Shown here: piece by piece, positions 1-5,100 of the stretch
Position numbering within the stretch: the first letter of the stretch is position 1
Layout of the letters: each line of letters opens with the position of its first letter
Source of the DNA: Opitutus sp. GAS368
GTDB taxonomy: Bacteria > Verrucomicrobiota > Verrucomicrobiia > Opitutales > Opitutaceae
Assembly: GCA_945861235.1 (NCBI GenBank)
Contig: CAMATV010000150.1
Span: 1 to 7,721, forward strand
Length of the DNA: 7,721 bases
Reading direction: 5' to 3'
Notes under the pieces: model-generated
Seen by the model: the letters and a program-made list of their open reading frames with translations, nothing else
Told to the model about the DNA's origin: nothing
Database searches by the model: none
Translations under genes and position numbers: made by a program

Positions 1-1
1 C

Positions 2-1036
2 GGACAGCAGGGCCCGCATGCGCCGGGCAAGCGCGGGTTCGACGAGGCGATTGTGAGTATGGGAGTGCATTACGATTTTCCGACGACGCCGAAGACGGAG
101 TATCCCAAGGGGCAGTATCTGGCAGACTTTCTTACGGATCGGGCGGTGGGTTTTATCGAGCGGCACAAGAGCGAGCCGTTCTTCCTGTATTTGCCGCACT
201 TCGGCGTGCATTCGCCGCATCAAGCGAAGCCGGAGCTGATCGCCAAGTTCAAGAAAAAGCCGGGTGTCGGCGGGCACAATAATCCGACCTATGCGGCGAT
301 GATCGCGAGTGTGGATGAGAGCGTGGGCCGGGTGATGGCGAAGCTCGAGGAGCTGAAATTGGCGGAGAACACGGTGTTGATTTTCGCGAGCGACAACGGG
401 GGTGTCGGTGGCTACGCGCGCGAAGGGCTCACGAAAGGCGGTGGGGGCGATATTACGGACAATGCGCCGTTGCGGAACGGCAAGGGCAGTCTCTATGAAG
501 GGGGGACGCGCGTGCCGTTCATCGTGCGGTGGCCGGGGAAGGTGAACGCGGGCACGGTGTGCGATGTGCCGGCGATCCACGTGGATGTTTACCCGACCTT
601 TGTGGCGCTGGCGGGAGGCGCGATGCCGGCGCAGCAAGTTTTCGACGGCGAGAGTCTCGTGCCGCTCATGCGGGCGAGCAGCGCGACGCTCAAGCGAGAC
701 GCGATTTTTCAACACTTCCCTGGCTACTTGGGGATGGGGGTGGATCAATGGCGAACGACGCCGGTGAGCCTCGTGCAGGCGGGCGACTGGAAGCTGATGG
801 AGTATCTCGAAGATGGACGACTGGAGCTCTACAATTTGCGTGAGGACATCGGGGAGTCGAAGAACCTCGCGGCGACGATGCCGGGCAAGACGAAAGAGTT
901 GCATGCGAAGCTGGTGGCGTGGCGCGCGGCGGTGAAGGCACCGATGCCGGCAAAGAACGACGGGGCGGCCCGAGGCGAAGACGCAGCCAAGAAGAAGGGC
1001 AAAGGGAAAAAGAACAAAGCGAAGGAGAATAACTGA
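2..1036 (+). CDS. Sulfatase (arylsulfatase A-like), C-terminal part; 5' end outside window
   Basis: The frame is open from base 2 to the TGA at 1034-1036 and gives 344 residues. The GTG at 53 is internal, because readable coding sequence precedes it, so the true start and the CxPSR/CxAxR formylglycine motif lie upstream. Visible sulfatase landmarks, numbered from base 2, are a histidine cluster in FLYLPHFGVHSPH (H66, H70, H73), FASDNGG with the probable metal ligands D131-N132, and LRNGKGSLYEGGTRVPFIVRWPG with K161 as the active-site lysine. Family knowledge: these enzymes hydrolyse sulfate esters using calcium and formylglycine and are usually exported. The signal peptide cannot be seen here. 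The substrate is unknown; sulfated polysaccharides are the usual guess in this phylum. The last 30 or so residues form a lysine/alanine-rich tail (KKKGKGKKNKAKENN), which I recall from other planctomycete and verrucomicrobial sulfatases. The gene directly abuts the S51-like gene downstream. Confidence 0.93.
   Translation, partial: GQQGPHAPGKRGFDEAIVSMGVHYDFPTTPKTEYPKGQYLADFLTDRAVGFIERHKSEPFFLYLPHFGVHSPHQAKPELIAKFKKKPGVGGHNNPTYAAMIASVDESVGRVMAKLEELKLAENTVLIFASDNGGVGGYAREGLTKGGGGDITDNAPLRNGKGSLYEGGTRVPFIVRWPGKVNAGTVCDVPAIHVDVYPTFVALAGGAMPAQQVFDGESLVPLMRASSATLKRDAIFQHFPGYLGMGVDQWRTTPVSLVQAGDWKLMEYLEDGRLELYNLREDIGESKNLAATMPGKTKELHAKLVAWRAAVKAPMPAKNDGAARGEDAAKKKGKGKKNKAKENN
1022..1027 (+). promoter_or_regulatory. 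Ribosome binding site for the S51-like gene
   Basis: AAGGAG lies nine bases before the GTG at 1037, inside the last codons of the sulfatase gene. It supports GTG as the true start over the later ATG at 1163, which would remove the export signal and the first beta strand. Because the sulfatase stop (TGA 1034-1036) touches the GTG, terminating ribosomes can re-initiate here, which implies coupled translation. Confidence 0.75.
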
Positions 1037-1840
1037 GTGAGTTTTGTCCGAGTTTTTTTCCTAGCCGGGTTGTGCCTGTGCGGCTGGAACGTTCGACTCT
1101 GGGGCGAGGCGGCAGGCTTTCAGACGTCGGCCGCGGCTTCGGTGCTGGTCTGCGGTGGCAGCATGATGAATGGGGACCGGTTTGCCGACAGTGTTCTCGC
1201 GAGTATGCGCGCACACTATGCTGGGCGCACGGCGATTGCGCTGGTCTTGCACGCCTCGCATCCGACGGAACGGGATGCGATGGAGCTGCGTTTGCAGAAA
1301 GCGTTTGCGCATCTGTTGGGCGCTGCCGTGAAAGCGGAGTCGTTACACCGCCGGGATGCGGCGGGGGCCAAGGAACTGTTGCGGAAGGCCGATGCGTTTT
1401 TCGTGGGTGGCGGCGAGACGTTTGTGCTGCTGGGGGAATTACAGCGCACTGGGCAACTGGAGCTCATCCGCGCGCGGGTGTTGGTGGGCGTGCCCTATGG
1501 TGGATCGAGTGCGGGCGCGAATGTCGCCGGGCTGCGCATCGGCACGACGAACGATTTTCCGACCGCGGAGGTGGTGAGTCGCGGGGCGCTCGCGATCTTT
1601 CCCACGGTGATCAATCCGCACCATCCGGCGGCGAAGGCGGAGTTCGCTGCGCGCGGGGGGAAGATCGGGACGTATCTTAAATTCAATCCCGAGGAGACGG
1701 TGCTCGGGCTGGGTAACGCGGCGATCGCCCGGCTGCACGGTGGGCGGGTGATGTTCGCGGCGGGGCGAGGGTGGATTTATCGGGCGTCCGGATCGCGCGA
1801 GTTGGTGGCGGGCGAGTGGGTGGCGGAGCTGGCGCGGTAG
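1037..1840 (+). CDS. Exported peptidase E-like (S51 family) protein with altered catalytic residue
   Basis: This is a 267-residue protein with a GTG start behind a good ribosome binding site. Residues 1-25 look like a signal peptide: short MSFVR, hydrophobic 6-19, and possible cleavage near GEA|A at 25/26. The rest resembles E. coli/Salmonella PepE (alpha-aspartyl dipeptidase) and cyanophycinases. Shared motifs are VGGGETFVLL (123-132), GGSSAGAN with nucleophile S158 (PepE Ser120), GTTNDFP with D173 (Asp135) and VINPHHP with H195 (His157). The reported third triad member, Glu192 of PepE in IGLPEGN, aligns with N227 in LGLGNAA, so the acid is missing by my hand alignment. PepE is normally a cytosolic protein of about 229 residues; the extra N-terminus and probable export are unusual for it but known among cyanophycinase-like proteins of environmental bacteria. 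It may be an Asp-X or beta-aspartyl peptidase, or a catalytically altered relative. It sits in a probable operon with the sulfatase, but a functional link is not evident. Confidence 0.85.
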   Translation: MSFVRVFFLAGLCLCGWNVRLWGEAAGFQTSAAASVLVCGGSMMNGDRFADSVLASMRAHYAGRTAIALVLHASHPTERDAMELRLQKAFAHLLGAAVKAESLHRRDAAGAKELLRKADAFFVGGGETFVLLGELQRTGQLELIRARVLVGVPYGGSSAGANVAGLRIGTTNDFPTAEVVSRGALAIFPTVINPHHPAAKAEFAARGGKIGTYLKFNPEETVLGLGNAAIARLHGGRVMFAAGRGWIYRASGSRELVAGEWVAELAR

Positions 1841-1863
1841 GATGATGGCAGGGGGTGGGGAGG

Positions 1864-1905
1864 AACGCTCAACGTTTAACGTGTAACGCTGAATTTTTAA
1901 TGTCG
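1864..1905. repeat. Degenerate 7-bp tandem repeat, six units
   Basis: Read from 1864 in steps of seven, the sequence gives four units of the form AACGNNN (consensus AACGYTN) followed by two weaker units that keep the leading AA (AATTTTT and AATGTCG). The array is tightly placed 24 bases after the S51-like stop codon. I recall similar AACGTT-type heptamer arrays between genes in Verrucomicrobiota, where they create spurious reading frames rich in TLNVQRS-like peptides. The reverse strand here gives just such a peptide (RYTLNVERSS). It is probably a remnant or short member of such a family. Confidence 0.6.
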
Positions 1906-1993
1906 GTGGAAATGATCCGGCTCGATTGGGCGCGCGACAAAGTGTTCGCACTGTGAAAATCCAGCGCTCTCAGGACCCGTTATGCACTTATCT

Positions 1994-2110
1994 GTCAGCG
2001 GCAGGCAGCCCGCTTGCAGGCGCTGGCCCGACCACGTATCCGCTGGGCCGGAGGCACCTGCGGCACCCGTCCGCTTGACCGCGGGCGCTGACTTCCGTCG
2101 GTCGTTAGAC
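1994..2110 (+). repeat. Nested imperfect inverted repeat ending in GTTRRRY (attC-like half site or terminator)
   Basis: Three nested complementary pairs are visible: GTCAGCG (1994-2000) with CGCTGAC (2086-2092), GCAGG (2016-2020) with CCTGC (2057-2061), and GGCCC (2025-2029) with GGGCC (2045-2049). Unpaired bases separate them, leaving a 15-base central loop. The right arm continues through TTCCGTCGGTC to GTTAGAC (2104-2110), which fits the GTTRRRY core of integron attC sites. The preceding CTGACTTCC stretch also resembles the right-hand consensus. The matching RYYYAAC box expected on the left is absent, so this is at best a decayed attC. A bidirectional terminator for the two convergent genes is the simpler reading. 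Confidence 0.45.
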
Positions 2111-2167
2111 AATCGGTCAAGGCGTTCGTCCCGCCAATGGGAGCTTCGGATAGTCGCAGTTGCGCCA

Positions 2168-5100
2168 TCAGAACACTTCGTAGACTTCGACTAACGCTTC
2201 GCCCGTGGTGTTGCTCACGCCGGACACTTGGATCGTGTAGGTGCTGCCGGCGGGGAGCGTCACCAAGAGGGCGGCGTCGCGGCTCGCGGGGGTTAGCGGG
2301 AAGGCACCGATTTGGGCAAAGGTGGGTGCGAGGGTGGCGGCCCAATTGTCGTTGGAGGCGATGGTCACGCCCGTCGCATCAATGACCCGGAGAGTGGGAT
2401 CGGCGAGCGCGCCTGAGACGCCGAAAATTGTGAGTGTCGGACCGACGGCGCGGATCAGCACCTGTTTGCTGCCGGCGCCGACCAGCGTGAATCCGGCGAT
2501 GAGAATATCGTCGCCGGTGCCCACGCGATTGCGGGCGGAGAGGTTGACGAGACGCGCTGAGGTGCCGCCGGCGGTGTCATAGGCCTCGACTAAAATGACT
2601 CCGGCCCCCGTGCCTGAGGCTTGCACGGTAAAGTCACCTGTGAGCACTTGGCCCAAGGCCGCATCCTTGGAGCCGGGGGTAAAGGCGAACGCGCCCACCG
2701 ATGCGAAGGTGCTGGCGAGCGAACCGGGCCAATCGTCGTTGGTCGCGGTTGGAGTCGTGCTGCCGCGCGTGAAGAGCTCCAGTTTTGGGTCGGCCATACC
2801 GTTGAGTCCGAACGCGGACAACGCGGGACCGGCGGCCCGGATGAGCACGTGCTTGGAACCGCCGCTGACCACGGCGCCGAGGGTGAGGGCTTCTCCGGCC
2901 TTCAGCGTGGTACGCACGGACAGATTAGAAAGCCCGCTGCCGGAGATGAGGTCCAACCTCGTCGGCGCACTCACGACGGAGCCGCCGGCATTTGAAACCG
3001 TCACCGTGTAGTTGCCCATGATTGCGGGCGAGGTGGTGTTGGGGGACAATGTAGACTTGGTGGCACCTTCAACCGGAACCCCGTCTTTGGACCACTGATA
3101 CCAGAGAAACCCGGTCCCATTCGCGGAAACGGCGAGCGTGACGGCGGCCCCCAAGAGGACGGTTTGCGCTTTGGGCTGAGCCGCCACGAGCGGGGTGAGC
3201 GGCGCGGGGACGGCCTTCGTCAGCGCGACCGGCGGACTCGCGTGCCAGCTGCTCGCGAGCGTGTGATTCGGGTTGGTGAACGGAGTGTTGAGCACGAGAC
3301 TAAGACCCGAGCCATCGGCCTCGGCGGGCCAAGGGGAGGAATCGCGATAGGTGAATTGTTTGATGATGGCGCCATTCGCGCCGCGGACAATGAGTTGTTC
3401 CGAACTGTTGGAGAGGTTTCCGGAAAAGGCGCCCGCCACCACGGGCTGCGCCCCGGGCTCCAGCCGAGCGGCGAATCCGGCGAGGTTCTCCGCGATGATA
3501 ATCCGTCCGCCCGGGGGGAGAATGCGCAACGCCGGTGCCACGGTGCTAAAATCGAACGAGACCGCATCTTCGAGCTTCACGCCGCTGAGATCGACGGACT
3601 GCGTGCGGGAGATGTTCAGCAATTCGATAAATTCGAAGTCGTTGCCATCGTTGAGTCCGGCCGCCAGTTCGGTCGGGGTAGGGTCGGCGGGATGGTAATG
3701 CAGTTCGCTGACCACGAGATTCGCCGCGCTCGCGGCCGTGGCCGCCGAGATGAACGTCGCCTCGGTGAGCGGCGACCAGGTGTCACCCTGTTTGATACGG
3801 GTGCGGATGGTGCGGGCGCCGGGAGTCGTCAGCGCGATGGCTGGCCCGGGCGCTGACGCGGTCTGACCGACGATGCGGAGATCGAAGCGCATGTCCGAGT
3901 AGTCGTTGCGGGGGTAGGCGTTCGTCGGATTGGGCGGAAACGAGTAGAGCGCTTGGTGGACCTCGACGGCCAACGTGTTGACGCCCTCTTGCAGGAGCGT
4001 CCGGTCAAAGGGGACGGCGACGAACATCGTTTCGATGGGCACGTAGTTATTACCTGGATCGAGGGGCCCGAGAGCCTCCTGTCCATGGGTGACCGGGGTG
4101 GGTGCGAGGGGAAAGTTGATACGCGCGGCTTCCACGCCGTTCAGGTAAATCACGGCGCCATCGTCCGCCATGATTTCAAAAAAGGTGCTCGTGAGGCCGG
4201 TGGTGTCCGTGGCGTTGAACGTTGTGCGGAAGTAGGCGGCCCCGGGTGCGACTGTAGCCGATGGATAGTTGGGTGGGACGGGAGAGACATTCGTGGCGAG
4301 GCCAGTCGTCTCGCCGTAGCCGAGGGGGGCAGCGCCTGCGCTCCAGACGGCGTCGGCATAGGTCGAGGCCGTCCACGCCAGTCCGCCGGCATCGTTGGCG
4401 GGCGCGGCGGAGGGCAGCAGCCATTTCCACGGTTGTCCGTCTGCCAGAATCGTAGATGTGGATACGGTGCCGGTGGCGGCGGTGAGGGCGGACGGATCGA
4501 GCGAGCCACCGACCTGCCGCGGATCTGCGCCATCGATCGTGTAGTAGGTGGTGCCGCCGGCGGGGTTCGGATTGTTGATGCGGAATTGGAAGCCCAGCGG
4601 CACATTGCCACCGGCTTGCGGCCGACCGGTGACGGCTTCGACCAAGGCCGTAGGTTTGAGTCGCGGCGCGAGGGCCGTCGGGTTGGTGGCCTGAGGCGCG
4701 CCGTCCATCCACTCCAAGCGTTCGGCGAGCCATGATTTAAGGGCATCGACCTCGTGGCGCCAGGTCGTGCGATTGGCTTGACCGGTCTGGCCGCCGCCGA
4801 AGGTGTTGCTGCCGAGGATGGGATACTTCCGATAGTGTCGCGCGACCGGCACCTGACTGGCGAGGGTGGCGGTGTTCGTGGTGTTGACGATATCTGCGCG
4901 GCTGCCGTCCGTGAGCTGCGCATAAACGGCCTCGATGCGGTCGAACAAGGTCTCGGTTGAAAAGTGCGAACGCCGCAAGGCTGTCCAGCGATTCCAGTAG
5001 CGATCGTTGAACTCGGGGTCATCGTCCAGCCGCGTGTAATACGTGTAGTTCGAGCCCACCACCCACGACTTCAGGCCGAAGGTGGAGTTTGAATAGCCAT

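Larger units (their letters stand above)
1841..2167. other. Convergent intergenic spacer, 327 bases, no convincing gene
   Basis: This spacer lies between the stop of the S51-like gene and the stop of the large minus-strand gene, so both genes point into it and no promoter for either is expected here. It starts with a purine-rich stretch, then a heptamer repeat array (1864-1905), a less GC-rich stretch, and a GC-rich nested inverted repeat (1994-2092) followed by a GTTAGAC box. Short open frames exist on both strands, but they have no ribosome binding site and no recognisable protein. I see no tRNA and no classic hairpin-plus-T-tract terminator. The inverted repeat could still serve as a two-way terminator. 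Confidence 0.7.

Noticed and set aside
1064..1084. Possible lipoprotein cysteine (C13 or C15) in the S51-like leader
   Set aside because: The residues before the cysteines (AGL-C13 and LCL-C15) do not fit the usual L-A/S-G/A-C lipobox, so a normal signal peptide is preferred.
690..1214. Antisense open frame of 174 codons across the sulfatase end and the next gene
   Set aside because: It spans two well-supported genes in the opposite direction and its Pro/Ser/Arg-rich translation has no family resemblance.
1874..1898. Possible intrinsic terminator: ACGTT/AACGT palindrome before a run of five T
   Set aside because: The palindrome has a one-base centre and a weak A/T-rich stem, and the T-run is short and separated from it. 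It is better explained by the heptamer repeat.
1979..1985. GTTATGC as a second attC core box upstream of GTTAGAC
   Set aside because: It breaks the GTTRRRY rule at one base and is in the same orientation as the later box, whereas the two ends of one attC should be inverted. No complementary RYYYAAC partner is clear.
1897..2112. Minus-strand open frame of 71 codons through the inverted repeat
   Set aside because: The composition follows the palindrome and the heptamer array, with no start signal. A KRTGAAG-like peptide is noted only as a hint about the DNA element, not as a gene.
1982..2194. Short plus-strand open frame starting with ATG in the spacer, overlapping the end of the large gene
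   Set aside because: There is no ribosome binding site or recognisable protein. It lies over the inverted repeat and runs antisense into the large gene, so it is most likely a by-product of high GC content.
3953..5022. Long open frames on other frames and strands over the large gene (including 3953-4735, 4150-5022 and 6075-6731)
   Set aside because: They coincide with a frame of 1842 codons carrying recognisable domains. Their Arg/Gly/Ser-rich translations are typical shadows in GC-rich DNA.
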